Source: Novosphingobium sp. TH158 (lineage in GTDB: Bacteria; Pseudomonadota; Alphaproteobacteria; Sphingomonadales; Sphingomonadaceae). Taken from it: a stretch of 64,000 bases of DNA. The notes under the pieces are model-generated. The model was not told the DNA's origin and did not search any database. It saw only the letters and a list, made by a program, of their open reading frames with translations. Numbering within the stretch: the first letter of the stretch is position 1; each line of letters opens with the position of its first letter. Below are positions 26,412-35,138 of this stretch, piece after piece. The stretch is from positions 1,888,001-1,952,000 of the forward strand of contig NZ_PKRT01000001.1 in the NCBI RefSeq assembly GCF_002855555.1, given 5' to 3'. Made by a program: the position numbers and the translations under genes.

Positions 26412-28103
26412 GTGGCTTCTCCCTCCCGATCCTCTACGCTCGCGCAGCTCGGACCGGCCTTGCCCCGGCGCAGGCTGGCCCTGTTGGCTGTGGTCTCGCT
26501 TGCCGCGTCGCTGAGCGAAGGGCTGGGGCTGCTGCTGCTGGTGCCGCTGATGGAAGTGGCAACGAACGGCCCGCAGGGAGGACTTGCCGCCGCGCTTGCC
26601 AGTTGGGGCCTGCCGCGCCGCCTTGATGGCCTGCTGGTGCTGTTCGTGGTGCTGGTCTCGCTCCGCTCGCTGCTGGTGCAGTATCGCATGGTGCTGGAAA
26701 CTCGGGCTCGGATCGAGGTGACCAGCCGGCTGCGGGACCGGCTTCTGCGCGCCCTGTTCCATGCCGATTGGCGCTTCCTCTCGTCGCTGCGCCAGGGCGA
26801 ACTCCTTTCGCTGGCGACCAGCGCGGTGGATCGCGCGGGCAACAGCCTGCAGTTCCTGTTGGGCCTGTTCTCCGCACTGGTCACGCTTGCCGCCATGTTG
26901 GTCGCGGCCCTGCTGATCGCACCGCTGCCGGCGATCGCGGTTGGCGCGGGTGGAGCGCTGGCACTTGCGCTCTACGCCGGCCTGCGCCGCCGCGCAGGAC
27001 AGGAAGGCGAGGCGCTCGAGGCCCGGTTCACCGGCTTCTACGGGTTCTTCATCGAACGCTTCGGCGCGCTGCGGATCATCAAGAGCCTTGGCAAGGCGGA
27101 GGACGAGGCAGCTCTTGCCCGGAAACTGGCAGCAGGCGTTGCTAACGCGCAATTGCGTTACCAGTCGGGACTCGCGCTGGGGCAAGTCGTCCTGCAAAGC
27201 GGGGCGGCCCTCGCTCTTGCCGGCGCGGTCTGGCTGGCGCTGACCAGATGGAACGTGCCGCTGGCTGCATTGCTGCCGCTCGTCGCGCTGTTTGCCCGCA
27301 GTGTTCCCCTGTTGGCGGCAGTCCAGGCCAGCTGGCAGCACTACGCCCACAATGCCGCCGCCATTGCTGAGATCAATGCCCGCGTAACGCAGGCGCTTTC
27401 CCGCGCAGAGCCCGAGTGGGACGGGATCAGTCCGGCACCGGCCCTGCACCGGGATATCCGGCTCGAAGGCGCCTCGCTCTTCCACGCAGGTCGAGCCGTG
27501 CCCGCGCTCGACAAGGCCTCCCTCATCGTTCCGGCCGGTTCCGTCTGCTTCCTCACCGGGCCATCAGGCGCGGGCAAAAGCACGCTTGCCGACCTGCTGG
27601 CCGGGCTCATCCAGCCTGACGAGGGGCGGGCGCTGGTGGACGGTGTTCCGCTTGAAGGTGCAGCGCTGGCTGCATGGCGCCACCGGGTCGCTTACGTGCA
27701 GCAAGAGCCGGTGCTTTTCGACGCCTCGCTGCGGGAAAACCTGCTTTGGGCAGCGCCTGATGCAGACGAAGGGGCGCTGCGCGCGTGCCTTTCGCGCGGG
27801 GCCGCCGATTTCGTGCTGGACCTGCCGGACGGGCTCGACACCCGCATGGGACCGGGCGGGAGGCAGCTTTCCGGCGGCGAGCGCCAGCGGATCGTGCTTG
27901 CCCGCGCCCTGCTGCGCGATCCCGCCCTGCTGATCCTGGATGAGGCAACCTCGGCACTGGACCGCGAGAACGAGGCGCGCATTGTCGAGGCAATCGCCGC
28001 CCTCAAGGGAAAGGTCACTGTGGTCATCATCGGTCATGGCGGCAGGCTTGCAGAACTCGCCGATCAGACGGTGAGGCTGGAAAACGGGCGCGTTCTTGGC
28101 TAG
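26412..28103 (+). CDS. ABC exporter (TMD-NBD fusion) of a lasso-type cluster (D)
   Basis: A half-transporter: six hydrophobic helices over the first 310 residues, then an ATPase domain with Walker A GPSGAGKST (383-391), signature LSGGERQ and Walker B LLILDEATSALD. The H-loop reads IIGHGGRL. It would export and confer tolerance to the mature peptide. I prefer the GTG at 26412 (563 aa), preceded by GAGGGG, over an ATG at 26382 inside the cyclase gene. Last gene of the cluster. Confidence 0.9.
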   Translation: MASPSRSSTLAQLGPALPRRRLALLAVVSLAASLSEGLGLLLLVPLMEVATNGPQGGLAAALASWGLPRRLDGLLVLFVVLVSLRSLLVQYRMVLETRARIEVTSRLRDRLLRALFHADWRFLSSLRQGELLSLATSAVDRAGNSLQFLLGLFSALVTLAAMLVAALLIAPLPAIAVGAGGALALALYAGLRRRAGQEGEALEARFTGFYGFFIERFGALRIIKSLGKAEDEAALARKLAAGVANAQLRYQSGLALGQVVLQSGAALALAGAVWLALTRWNVPLAALLPLVALFARSVPLLAAVQASWQHYAHNAAAIAEINARVTQALSRAEPEWDGISPAPALHRDIRLEGASLFHAGRAVPALDKASLIVPAGSVCFLTGPSGAGKSTLADLLAGLIQPDEGRALVDGVPLEGAALAAWRHRVAYVQQEPVLFDASLRENLLWAAPDADEGALRACLSRGAADFVLDLPDGLDTRMGPGGRQLSGGERQRIVLARALLRDPALLILDEATSALDRENEARIVEAIAALKGKVTVVIIGHGGRLAELADQTVRLENGRVLG

Positions 28104-28288
28104 CGCTCCGCAATCGCGGTGCAATCCATTCTCAATTCTGCCAAATTCAGGCGGCATTAACGGGGCGAATCGCATCCAAGGGGGGACAAGCGACTGATTT
28201 CAGCCGTGCCCGGTGCCTGCTTGCGGCACTTCCGGGCGAACCAATCCCCCCTTGCAGAACTGTTTTTGGAGTTCAGGAACGAACGACC

Positions 28289-28771
28289 ATGGCTATTTCG
28301 ACGACCATTCGCGCTGCAATCGCGCTTTCGCTGGCCAGTGCCGCCGCCCAGCCTGCCATGGCCGAAAGCGCGCCTGCGGGCTGCACCGGCACGCCCAGCC
28401 CGACCTGGGTAACGGTAGTGGCCGAAGGCATGCGCAACGGCAGCGGCAACCTGGCGATCACCCTGTATGCCGACGATTCGAAGAAGTTCCTTGTCCGCAA
28501 GGGATCGCTGTACGTCGGTCGGGTAAAGGCCAGTGCAGGCACGACGCGCGGCTGCATCTTCGTGCCAAAGCCCGGTGTCTATGCCATCGCCCTGTACCAT
28601 GACGAGAACGCCAACGGTAAGATCGACCGGTCCGGGCTGGGCCTGCCGACGGAGGGTTTTGGCTTCACCAACAACCCGACCACGATCATGAGCCTGCCGG
28701 CCTTCAGCTCCGTGCGCCTCAACATCCCCAAGCCGGGCCTGGTGACGCGGATCCGCATGAAATACCCCTGA
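28289..28771 (+). CDS. Exported DUF2141 protein
   Basis: 160 residues with a signal peptide (MAISTTIRAAIALSLASAAAQPAMA) and the DUF2141 beta domain. It includes HDENANGKIDRSGLGLPTEGFGF, in which D-x-N-x-N-G-x-I-D resembles a calcium-binding loop. The function of the family is unknown. It follows the RiPP exporter on the same strand after 185 bases, and may or may not be part of that unit; a short GC hairpin follows its stop. Confidence 0.88.
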   Translation: MAISTTIRAAIALSLASAAAQPAMAESAPAGCTGTPSPTWVTVVAEGMRNGSGNLAITLYADDSKKFLVRKGSLYVGRVKASAGTTRGCIFVPKPGVYAIALYHDENANGKIDRSGLGLPTEGFGFTNNPTTIMSLPAFSSVRLNIPKPGLVTRIRMKYP

Positions 28772-28781
28772 TCGGGGCAGT

Positions 28782-29528
28782 TCAGCCGTAGATTTCAGCC
28801 AGCATTGCCGGGGCTTCGGCCTCGGCGAGCTTGTGTGCACGCGGGTCGTCGACATCGAGCCACCAGGCATCGCCGATATCCAGCGTTGCCGCCCTGCCGC
28901 GATCGGCCAGCCACTGCATGCCGTCGGAAAGACTGCCGGACTTGCCCTCGGCAATGGCTGCCTCGATGGCGCGGGGCAGTTCCTGGGTCGCGAGGAAAGC
29001 GCCGCAATCGACCGCGTCATAGGTCGGGATGGTCTTGCCGATGGCCCTGATGAACCCGCGGGCATCGGTTTCCACCCAGGTGGCATCGTCGGGATCGATC
29101 AGCGGGCTGCTCACGCGGCGATCGATGCCAAGGGTAACGCCGCGATCGGGAGCCCCCGCCGCTGCAAGCCGCTGCAGGATGGTGGCCGAGAAAATGTGGT
29201 CCGCCATCATCAGCAGGAAATCGCCGCCACCCAGCGCCGCCACGCGCCCCGCGCCGGCCATCACCGAGAGGCCATTGGGCTTCGACCAGTCAGCCACGCG
29301 TTCGGACAGGACTTCGATGCCCGCTTCCTGCGACAGCCGCGGCAGATAGGCTTCCACCCGCTCCGCCTCGTGCCCGGTGACGACCACCACCCGCTGCGCG
29401 CCCGCAGCCTTGGCCTGGCGGACGCCCAGTTCGACCAGCGGCTTGCCGGCGACCGGGGTCAGAGGCTTCGATTCGGAAATGTCGCGCAGGCGGCTGCCGA
29501 ACCCGGCGGCGATGATCACGGCGTCCAT
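28782..29528 (-). CDS. Sugar-phosphate-type nucleotidyltransferase, probable CTP:inositol-1-phosphate cytidylyltransferase
   Basis: 248 residues with the nucleotidyltransferase signature AAGFGSRLRDISESKPLTPV at the N-terminus (G-x-G-x-R...KPL) and a Rossmann-like core. It resembles the inositol-1-phosphate cytidylyltransferase group that makes CDP-inositol. The neighbour at 29601 is inositol-1-phosphate synthase, and two CDP-alcohol transferases lie nearby, which supports CTP and inositol phosphate as substrates. That specificity is inference from context. The ATG at 29528 is chosen to start MDAVIIAAG. A terminator hairpin stands between it and ino1. Confidence 0.8.
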   Translation of the reverse strand: MDAVIIAAGFGSRLRDISESKPLTPVAGKPLVELGVRQAKAAGAQRVVVVTGHEAERVEAYLPRLSQEAGIEVLSERVADWSKPNGLSVMAGAGRVAALGGGDFLLMMADHIFSATILQRLAAAGAPDRGVTLGIDRRVSSPLIDPDDATWVETDARGFIRAIGKTIPTYDAVDCGAFLATQELPRAIEAAIAEGKSGSLSDGMQWLADRGRAATLDIGDAWWLDVDDPRAHKLAEAEAPAMLAEIYG

Positions 29529-29556
29529 GGCGAAACCTGCCCTCCTCAAACGAAAA

Positions 29557-29579
29557 CGGCGCCGGATGGACCGGCGCCG
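29557..29579 (-). terminator. Rho-independent terminator after ino1, upstream of the cytidylyltransferase
   Basis: A 9-pair stem (CGGCGCCGG / CCGGCGCCG) with the loop ATGGA; on the minus strand it is followed by TTTTCGTTTG. It ends ino1 transcripts but lies only about 29 bases before the cytidylyltransferase start, so that gene needs read-through or a very short promoter region. Confidence 0.7.
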
Positions 29580-29600
29580 CTTCTTCCGGCTTGATGCCGA

Positions 29601-30701
29601 TTATTCGGCCGCGATGGCCTGGTCGGTGATGTATTCCTCGACCATCTGGGCGGCGAGATCATCGCTGAACTGCTGCGGCGGGTGCTTGCAGAAGTAGGCC
29701 GACGGGCCGACCAGCGCACCACCTTCGCCACGCTCGAGAGCAACCTTGGCGCAGCGGATCGCGTCCATCACGCAGGCTGCCGAGTTCGGGCTGTCTTCCA
29801 CCGAGAGGCGGAGTTCCAGTTCCATCGGCACGTTGCCCCACTGCAGGCCTTCGAGGCGCAGGAAGCACAGCTTGTTGTCCTTCTGCCAGGGAACATAGTC
29901 CGACGGGCCGACGTGGATGTTCTCATCCTCGAGGCGCTGGGCGAGCATGGCCTGGACGGCTTCGGTCTTCGATTCCTTCTTGGAGCCGAGACGCTGGCGG
30001 TCGAGCATGTTCATGAAGTCGGTGTTGCCACCGGTGTTGAGCTGGTAGGTACGCTCCACCGTCACGCCGCGGGCGGCGAACAGGCTGGAAAGCACGCGGT
30101 GAACGATCGTTGCACCGACCTGAGCCTTGATGTCGTCGCCGACGATCGGGATGTTCTTGGCGCGGAACCGGGCTTCCCATTCCGGGCGGCTGGCGATGAA
30201 CACCGGCATGCAGTTAACCACGGCAACGCCCGCTTCCAGCGCGCATTCCATGTAGAATTCGGTGGCTTCCTGCGAACCGACGGGCAGGAAGTTGATGAGC
30301 ACTTCGGCGCCCGAGTCCTTGATCGCCTGGACGATGCGGGCCTGGTCGGCCTCAGGCTCGTTGGCGACGATGAAGCCCTTTTCGCCAACGGTGGTCATGT
30401 GGGCAGCAACGCCGTCCGAGACCTTGCCCATGATGACCTTCGAACCGGTCATCGGCACGTCTGCCTGGAACACCTTGGTGTTGTTCGGGGCAGCGAAGAT
30501 GGCTTCGGAAATGTCCTTGCCGACCTTGCGCGCATCGACATCGATACCGAGAACGAATTCGACATCGCCAGCGCCATAGCCGCCGATGCGGTCATGGATC
30601 AGGCCCTGCGAGCTGTTGTTGTTCCGGTAGTAAGCTACACCCTGGACCAGCGAACTTGCGCAGTTGCCCACGCCGATCATGGCAACCTTGATTGGCTTCA
30701 T
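29601..30701 (-). CDS. ino1: Inositol-3-phosphate (1L-myo-inositol-1-phosphate) synthase
   Basis: Converts glucose 6-phosphate to inositol phosphate with NAD+. 366 residues, close to the actinobacterial/mycobacterial form. N-terminal MKPIKVAMIGVGNCASSLVQG is the NAD site; LNTGGNTDFMNM and SKKESKTEAV form the active-site region with catalytic lysines. The ATG at 30701 is preceded by AGGGAT. It feeds the neighbouring cytidylyltransferase and CDP-alcohol transferases, suggesting inositol phospholipid synthesis. Confidence 0.95.
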   Translation of the reverse strand: MKPIKVAMIGVGNCASSLVQGVAYYRNNNSSQGLIHDRIGGYGAGDVEFVLGIDVDARKVGKDISEAIFAAPNNTKVFQADVPMTGSKVIMGKVSDGVAAHMTTVGEKGFIVANEPEADQARIVQAIKDSGAEVLINFLPVGSQEATEFYMECALEAGVAVVNCMPVFIASRPEWEARFRAKNIPIVGDDIKAQVGATIVHRVLSSLFAARGVTVERTYQLNTGGNTDFMNMLDRQRLGSKKESKTEAVQAMLAQRLEDENIHVGPSDYVPWQKDNKLCFLRLEGLQWGNVPMELELRLSVEDSPNSAACVMDAIRCAKVALERGEGGALVGPSAYFCKHPPQQFSDDLAAQMVEEYITDQAIAAE

Positions 30702-30957
30702 TAATTCGATCCCTATCAGTATGTCAGACGCACGATCGCTGAGCGAATGCAGCGTCATTGTGAAATCGCGCGCCAAAAGCAAGAAGTTTGCGCGAGGTCA
30801 AGCCTGCTTGCCCCGCTTCGATGCATCCCCGGCGCGCCCCGTGGCGTTCCTGACACAACCAAAACGGGCCTGGCGGCTCGCATCCGGACCTGTCCCTAGC
30901 CGCAAACTGTGGCCAACCCAAGGCGGCATTTGTCGCAGCAGGAACGGTTATTCCCGA

Positions 30958-32376
30958 CTATTTCCCTTTCTGCCGGTTGAGGAAAGCATAGGCGGTCTTG
31001 CGCATGTTTGCATCGATGGCCGGCGAATTGGCCCGGCCGAATTCGCCTATGCGCATGTAAAACCGCCATTGCATGAAGAAGAAGGTGATCACGCTGTAAG
31101 CCGCGATCATGACGAAGCCGGCCTCCCAGGCACCCAGCAGCACGAAGGGAATCAGGCACCACATGAAGGTATTGCGCCGTCCCGAAACAAGACGAAAGGC
31201 GCGTTCGATCCTGCCGGCATCGTCAAGCTGGCCGCCCGTGAAGCGCCGGAAGAATTCACCCTGCACCGCTTCGGCCAGCGCGAAGAGCACGATCAGGGCG
31301 CAGACGGCCCAGGCCCATCCCGTGCCGATCCACGCCGCCATGCAGATATAGCACAGATATTCCACGATCTTGTCAGCCACATGCTCAAGATCGCCCCACT
31401 TCGAAAAATCGAGCCGGGTGCGGGCGAGCTTGCCGTCCAGTCCGTCGAGCGGACCGATCACAAGGACTAAGACCAGCCCCGCCACCCACGCGCCAGTCGC
31501 AAAATACCAGGCCGCAAGAAGCCCCAACATGAAGACGAAGACCGAGACCATGTTCGGCGTGATCGGCGTGGGCAGCAGCAGGCGCGTCAGCAGGTTTTCA
31601 ACCGGCGGATGGAAATAGCGCGCCGGCCAGTCGAGACAGCCCTTCTGGGCCGAATCGAGCAATACCGCCGTGCCCTTGCGGCCATCGGCCTCATTTGCCA
31701 GCGGCAGCCAGACCATCGGCAGGCGGCGGCGGCGGGCAGGTGCGTAGTCGTCGAGACCCGAAAGATCGACGATCCGTGCAGAGGCAGGCTCGAGGCCGGA
31801 AAGCGAATCGACAAGAAGAGTGTCGGCAAGCCGCGCATCGAAGGTGCCGCCCGGAAATTCGGCGATACCGGCAGGCCGCGCACCCTTTTCGTCGAAAGCG
31901 CCCAGGACGGGCCCCACCGGCGATTCATCCCGGTCGCTTGCGGTGAAAAAGGCAGCGAGCATCCGCTCATCGACCAGCAGGGCCTCGTCGATGGCCAGCA
32001 CGCGGCTTTTGCCGACCGCTTCCACCAGCTTTGCAGGCGTATCGGCGATGAGAAGCGGCAGCTTGTCGCGCCGGGCTTCGCGCAGCGCCTCGTCCGCCGC
32101 CGCGCCCTGTTCGCCAGAACAGGCGAGCACGATCCGGTCTACGCCAAGCGTGTGCAACTGGCGGATCTGGCGGCGGATAATCGGGATTCCCCCGGTAACC
32201 AGTGCAGCCAGCGGGCCATGCGCCGAGCGCCGCGTTGCAAAGACCAGGCCGACGGCACCGGGGGCCGCGCGTTCCGCGCCAATGGCGGCAACCGCATCGA
32301 CCTTCGGCCGCGCAACCTCCGTCAATTCACCAAGCAGGGGGGCAACACCGGGAGACAAGGGGGGAGAATATTTCAC
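30958..32376 (-). CDS. CDP-alcohol phosphotransferase fused to a degenerate nucleotidyltransferase-like domain
   Basis: About 472 residues from a GTG at 32376 (start uncertain). The C-terminal part is a membrane CDP-alcohol transferase: LDGLDGKLAR fits D-xx-D-G-xx-A-R, but the second half of the signature reads GDLEHVAD instead of GxxxDxxxD, with Glu and His where the first Asp is expected. The N-terminal 190 residues look like a nucleotidyltransferase fold (GGIPIIRRQIRQLHTLGVDRIV) without the G-x-G-T/S-R nucleotide motif. This architecture recalls bifunctional CDP-inositol/di-inositol-phosphate enzymes. Role in inositol lipid or polyol-phosphate transfer is inferred from the ino1 neighbourhood. 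Confidence 0.82.
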   Translation of the reverse strand: MKYSPPLSPGVAPLLGELTEVARPKVDAVAAIGAERAAPGAVGLVFATRRSAHGPLAALVTGGIPIIRRQIRQLHTLGVDRIVLACSGEQGAAADEALREARRDKLPLLIADTPAKLVEAVGKSRVLAIDEALLVDERMLAAFFTASDRDESPVGPVLGAFDEKGARPAGIAEFPGGTFDARLADTLLVDSLSGLEPASARIVDLSGLDDYAPARRRRLPMVWLPLANEADGRKGTAVLLDSAQKGCLDWPARYFHPPVENLLTRLLLPTPITPNMVSVFVFMLGLLAAWYFATGAWVAGLVLVLVIGPLDGLDGKLARTRLDFSKWGDLEHVADKIVEYLCYICMAAWIGTGWAWAVCALIVLFALAEAVQGEFFRRFTGGQLDDAGRIERAFRLVSGRRNTFMWCLIPFVLLGAWEAGFVMIAAYSVITFFFMQWRFYMRIGEFGRANSPAIDANMRKTAYAFLNRQKGK

Positions 32377-32513
32377 GTGCAGGCCAAATCCCTCAATTCC
32401 GGGAAAGGCGGTTCTCGCCAATCCCCTCTGTTCGCGGCTCCCCAAGCGATATAAGAACCAATCATCGTGTCGCCAGACAAGAAATTAATTCGGGGGCAAT
32501 TGCAGTTTCGAAT

Positions 32514-33410
32514 ATGAACGAGACCCTTACGGCACCGCTGCAAAGGCCGCAGCGCAAGCGCGAACTGCAGGATTCGCTCAATCACTACCTTTATCACCCG
32601 CTGGCGTGGCAACTCGCTCGCGCGCTTTCGCGTACGCCGATCACGCCGAACATGGTGTCGATAATCGGCGGACTGTGCGTGGTGGGCGCTGCAATCGCCT
32701 ATGCCCAGCCGATCTTTCCGCAGTCGGCCATGCTTGGCCTGCTGCTGCATATGACCTGGCACGTGGTCGACGGCGCGGATGGAGACCTGGCCCGGATGAC
32801 CGGCCGTTCCAGCCCGATCGGCGAGATGGTGGACGGCCTGTGCGATTACCTCAGCCACGTCGTGCTTTACCTGACGCTCGGCTGGCTGCTCAGCAAGTCG
32901 ATCGGCGGCGTGGCATGGTTCTGGACCGTCGCCGCAGGCATCAGCCACGCCTTGCAGGCCAACCATGTAGAGGTGCAACGTCGCCAGTACCAGTACTGGG
33001 TCTATGCCACCCCCTGGATCCGCCATAATCACGGCGCCGATTCCGCCACGGCGAAAAGCCCCTTCGCGGCGCTGGTAAGCGCCTACCTTGCCATTGCCAG
33101 CGGCATGACACCGCATGCGCTGCGGATCGACGAGGCGGTGGAAAAGGCCAAGGACGATCCCGCCCGGCTTGAGGCCATTCGCGCCGCCGTGCGCGCCGAA
33201 GCGCCGCCGCTGCTGATGCTGTGCAAGGTCCTGGGCCCGAATCCGCGCGCCATCGTGCTCGGCCTGTCGATGCTGGCGGGCGGAGCGGGCTGGCACGGCG
33301 CATTCTATTACTTCGCCTATCAGGCCGTTGTGCTGAACCTGCTGATGGTCTGGTCGGTCCGCGCTCACAACGCCGCTGCGAAACGGATTGCCGCCAGCAT
33401 CGGCGCCTGA
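32514..33410 (+). CDS. CDP-alcohol phosphatidyltransferase family protein
   Basis: 298 residues, membrane-embedded, with the complete signature DGADGDLARMTGRSSPIGEM followed by VDGLCD (D-xx-D-G-xx-A-R-x8-G-xxx-D-xxx-D), so a catalytically competent enzyme. Five or six hydrophobic helices are visible. It is divergent from the fused transferase with a 137-base gap and probably acts in the same inositol-phospholipid pathway; phosphatidylinositol(-phosphate) synthase activity is inference. The ATG at 32514 begins MNETLTAPLQ. Confidence 0.87.
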   Translation: MNETLTAPLQRPQRKRELQDSLNHYLYHPLAWQLARALSRTPITPNMVSIIGGLCVVGAAIAYAQPIFPQSAMLGLLLHMTWHVVDGADGDLARMTGRSSPIGEMVDGLCDYLSHVVLYLTLGWLLSKSIGGVAWFWTVAAGISHALQANHVEVQRRQYQYWVYATPWIRHNHGADSATAKSPFAALVSAYLAIASGMTPHALRIDEAVEKAKDDPARLEAIRAAVRAEAPPLLMLCKVLGPNPRAIVLGLSMLAGGAGWHGAFYYFAYQAVVLNLLMVWSVRAHNAAAKRIAASIGA

Positions 33411-33446
33411 TCTCGACAGGGCAATAATCGCGGCTATCATGCCGCC

Positions 33447-34649
33447 ATGCCGAGCCCCGACCTGCTGGCGCAAGCGCGCGATATCGAACCGGAAATCGTC
33501 GGACTGCGCCGCGCGATCCATGCCGAGCCGGAGCTTGGCCTGCACACCCCGCTGACGCGCGACAAGGTGCGCGCGGCGCTCGCCGGCTTGCCGCTCGAAT
33601 GGCGCGAGGGGCCTTCGACCACCGGCATGGTCGCGACGCTGAAAGGCCAGGCCGGAGAGGGCCGCCGGGTGCTGCTGCGCGGCGACATGGATGCCTTGCC
33701 CATGCCGGAAGAGACAGGACTGGCGTTTTCCTCCCGCTTCGAAGGCGCGATGCATGCCTGCGGGCATGATGCGCACACGGCCATGCTCGCGGGGGCTGCC
33801 CGCCTGCTGTGCGAACGGCGCGCATCGCTGGCAGGCGAGGTACAATTCATGTTCCAGCCGGGTGAGGAAGGCTGGCACGGCGCACGCTTCATGCTGGACG
33901 ACGGCCTGATCGATCCCCTGCCCGATGCCGCATTCGCCCTGCACGTCATGCCCAATGCCCGCCATGGCGTGATCGGCGGGCGGGCTGGCCCGCTGCTTGC
34001 GGCCGCAGACCAGCTTGAGATCGTGGTCGAAGGCGCAGGCGGCCACGCCTCCATGCCGCACCAGACGCGCGATCCGGTGCCTGTCGCGGCGGAAATCGTC
34101 ATGGCACTGCAAAGCCTCGTCACCCGCCGCTTCAATGCCCATGATCCGGTCGTCGTCACCATTGCCAGCCTCTCCGCCGGTTCGGCCCACAACGTGATTG
34201 CCGATCGCGCCGTGATGAAGGGGACCATGCGCACGCTATCGCCGGCGCACCGGGCCGAACTGCGCGATGCCGTGCAGCTTCTGGCCGCCGGAATCGCCGG
34301 GGCCCATGGGCTGACCGCCACCGTCACCATCATCGAAGGCTTCCCGGTGACCATCTGCGATGCCCGCGCGGTCGATTTCGGCGAGGCGGTGACCCGCGAC
34401 CTGCTGGGCGCAGACCGCTTCCAGCGCCTTGCCGACCCGATCATGGGTGCCGAAGACTTCGCCTATGTTCTCGAGCGGGTGCCGGGCGCCATGTTCTTCC
34501 TTGGCGTTGCCCCCGAAGGGGACAACTGGGCCCAGTGCTGCGGCATCCATTCGACCCGCATGATGGTGGACGAAGGCACGCTGCCGGTGGGTGCCGCGCT
34601 GCTGGCTGCGCTGGGCGAGCGGTTTCTCGCCGGGGGATTCGGCGCATGA
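33447..34649 (+). CDS. M20-family amidohydrolase (hippurate hydrolase type)
   Basis: A 400-residue di-metal hydrolase that cleaves N-acyl amino acids. It has LLRGDMDALPM (second-domain Asp), HACGHDAHTAML (metal ligands), FQPGEEGWHGA (Glu pair), the dimerisation domain GGHASMPHQTRDP, and MGAEDFAYVL near the end. Length and order are complete. It overlaps the following SnoaL-like gene by four bases (ATGA), and an acyl-CoA synthetase follows, suggesting one transcript. Confidence 0.94.
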   Translation: MPSPDLLAQARDIEPEIVGLRRAIHAEPELGLHTPLTRDKVRAALAGLPLEWREGPSTTGMVATLKGQAGEGRRVLLRGDMDALPMPEETGLAFSSRFEGAMHACGHDAHTAMLAGAARLLCERRASLAGEVQFMFQPGEEGWHGARFMLDDGLIDPLPDAAFALHVMPNARHGVIGGRAGPLLAAADQLEIVVEGAGGHASMPHQTRDPVPVAAEIVMALQSLVTRRFNAHDPVVVTIASLSAGSAHNVIADRAVMKGTMRTLSPAHRAELRDAVQLLAAGIAGAHGLTATVTIIEGFPVTICDARAVDFGEAVTRDLLGADRFQRLADPIMGAEDFAYVLERVPGAMFFLGVAPEGDNWAQCCGIHSTRMMVDEGTLPVGAALLAALGERFLAGGFGA

Positions 34650-35113
34650 CCGGGATCGAGCGCCTTGCCATCGCCGAAGAGGTGCGCCGGGTCAAAGCCA
34701 CCTATTTCCGCGGTGTCGATACCGAAGATGGCGATCTCGTCCGCTCGATCCTCGCGGCCGATTGCGAGCTGGACTACCGCGGCTGCTGCACCGATCCGAA
34801 AAGCGGCGTCGATTTCATGCCGGCGATGAACTTGGTGCTGAAAGGACGCGAAGGCTGGGTTTCGGGTGCCTTCTCGAAAGCCGGGATCACCAGCGTGCAC
34901 CAGGGCCACCAGGCCGAGATCACGGTTACCGGGCCGGACAGCGCCCGTGCCATCTGGGCGATGACCGACCGGCTCTACATGCCGCCCGGCGCCTTCTTCG
35001 GCCTGATGCGCGGCTTCGGATTCTATCATGAAACCTATGTGCGGGAAGCGGACGGATGGAAGATCCGCACCCTGAGGATCGAAAGACTGCGGGTAGAAGG
35101 GGTTTCGCCCTGA
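34646..35113 (+). CDS. SnoaL/NTF2-like protein
   Basis: 155 residues with the alpha+beta cone fold typical of SnoaL-like hydrolases or dehydratases: VKATYFRGVDTEDGDLVRSILAADCELDY, a central strand pair, and HETYVREADGWKIRTLRIERLRV at the end. Such small domains often act on steroid or aromatic intermediates; the substrate is unknown. Overlaps the M20 gene and precedes an acyl-CoA synthetase by 25 bases. Confidence 0.88.
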   Translation: MTGIERLAIAEEVRRVKATYFRGVDTEDGDLVRSILAADCELDYRGCCTDPKSGVDFMPAMNLVLKGREGWVSGAFSKAGITSVHQGHQAEITVTGPDSARAIWAMTDRLYMPPGAFFGLMRGFGFYHETYVREADGWKIRTLRIERLRVEGVSP

Positions 35114-35138
35114 CGCAGAAGGGAGAGGACAACAGGAC

